A DNA stretch of 6,588 bases from Bacteroidales bacterium (GTDB lineage Bacteria > Bacteroidota > Bacteroidia > Bacteroidales > SMBSF77), in assembly GCA_021106655.1 (NCBI GenBank), contig JAIOTT010000011.1, positions 1 to 6,588 on the forward strand, in the 5' to 3' direction. Of the stretch, positions 6,473-6,588 are shown piece after piece. Under the pieces are notes generated by a model. The model was not told the DNA's origin. It was given only the letters and a program-made list of their open reading frames with translations, and ran no database searches. A program made the position numbers and the translations under genes. Within the stretch, counting starts at the first letter, position 1, and the number at the start of each line of letters is the position of its first letter.

Positions 6473-6500
6473 TATTGAGTACAGAGTATCAAGTATCAAG
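6473..6500 (+). repeat. Period-7 array B, second copy
   Basis: Four exact-length heptamers follow the transporter stop by 6 bp: TATTGAG (6473), TACAGAG (6480), and TATCAAG twice (6487, 6494). The same unit order, inverted, is found at 876-903, 25 of 28 positions matching. Two matching copies in 6.6 kb suggest a dispersed family in this genome. Confidence 0.8.
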
Positions 6501-6511
6501 AAAACCGGCTC

Positions 6512-6532
6512 GCGCTCGTTTGTAACGAGTGC
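6512..6532 (+). repeat. REP-like hairpin
   Basis: GCGCTCGTT (6512-6520) pairs with AACGAGTGC (6524-6532) across a TGT loop; eight of nine pairs are Watson-Crick and one is G-T. It is notably G+C-rich for this region and is preceded by CCGGCTC. No T-run follows, so it is not a standard terminator for the transporter. The compact palindrome resembles REP/RAYT-type repeats, but no RAYT transposase is in the window; assignment is by shape only. Confidence 0.5.
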
Positions 6533-6555
6533 ATAAGAATTAAAAATACAAAAAA

Positions 6556-6588
6556 ATGAAAAAACTATTGCACAATCTATTTCTGACC
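6556..6588 (+). CDS. Start of a new gene, probably secreted or membrane protein, 3' end missing
   Basis: An ATG after an A-rich leader (AAATACAAAAAA) opens 11 codons to the window edge, reading MKKLLHNLFLT with no stop. Two lysines followed by a hydrophobic run suggest the beginning of a signal peptide. The leader resembles those of the other genes here. Too little is visible to name a product. Confidence 0.55.
   Translation, partial: MKKLLHNLFLT

Overview
This 6.6 kb window looks like chromosomal DNA of a member of the Bacteroidota, probably an environmental or anaerobic Bacteroidia-type organism. The base composition is low in G+C, starts lack Shine-Dalgarno sequences and have A-rich leaders, and there is a TonB-dependent receptor with an N-terminal carboxypeptidase-like regulatory domain paired with a DUF4249 lipoprotein. 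A lone S23-type four-helix-bundle protein and degenerate short-period intergenic repeats fit the same phylum. I cannot name the genus.

Layout from left to right: (1) the 3' part of a family 9 glycosyltransferase (heptosyltransferase-like, surface polysaccharide or LPS assembly); (2) a gap with a period-8 array and then a period-7 array; (3) a short-form threonylcarbamoyl-AMP synthase (TsaC/YrdC type, tRNA t6A modification); (4) a minus-strand four-helix-bundle gene enclosed by two inverted arrays of a period-8 repeat, which together look like a self-contained cassette; (5) a two-gene operon of an outer-membrane TonB-dependent receptor and, 5 bp downstream, a DUF4249 lipoprotein, probably an uptake pair of unknown substrate; (6) a large imperfect inverted repeat with 10-12-10 spacing followed by a small perfect hairpin; (7) a cation diffusion facilitator transporter with unusual metal-site residues; (8) an inverted second copy of the period-7 array, a REP-like hairpin, and the first 11 codons of another gene.

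The genes themselves are mostly ordinary and do not form one pathway. The most unusual content is between them. Every gap between separate transcription units carries a different short-period repeat with fixed and variable positions in each unit, placed against or even inside the 3' end of the upstream gene. The 5 bp gap inside the operon has none. The four-helix-bundle cassette, with its protein gene inside inverted period-8 arrays and a possible 8 bp terminal inverted repeat, is the best candidate for an undescribed small element. I saw no rRNA, tRNA, CRISPR array, transposase or reverse transcriptase.
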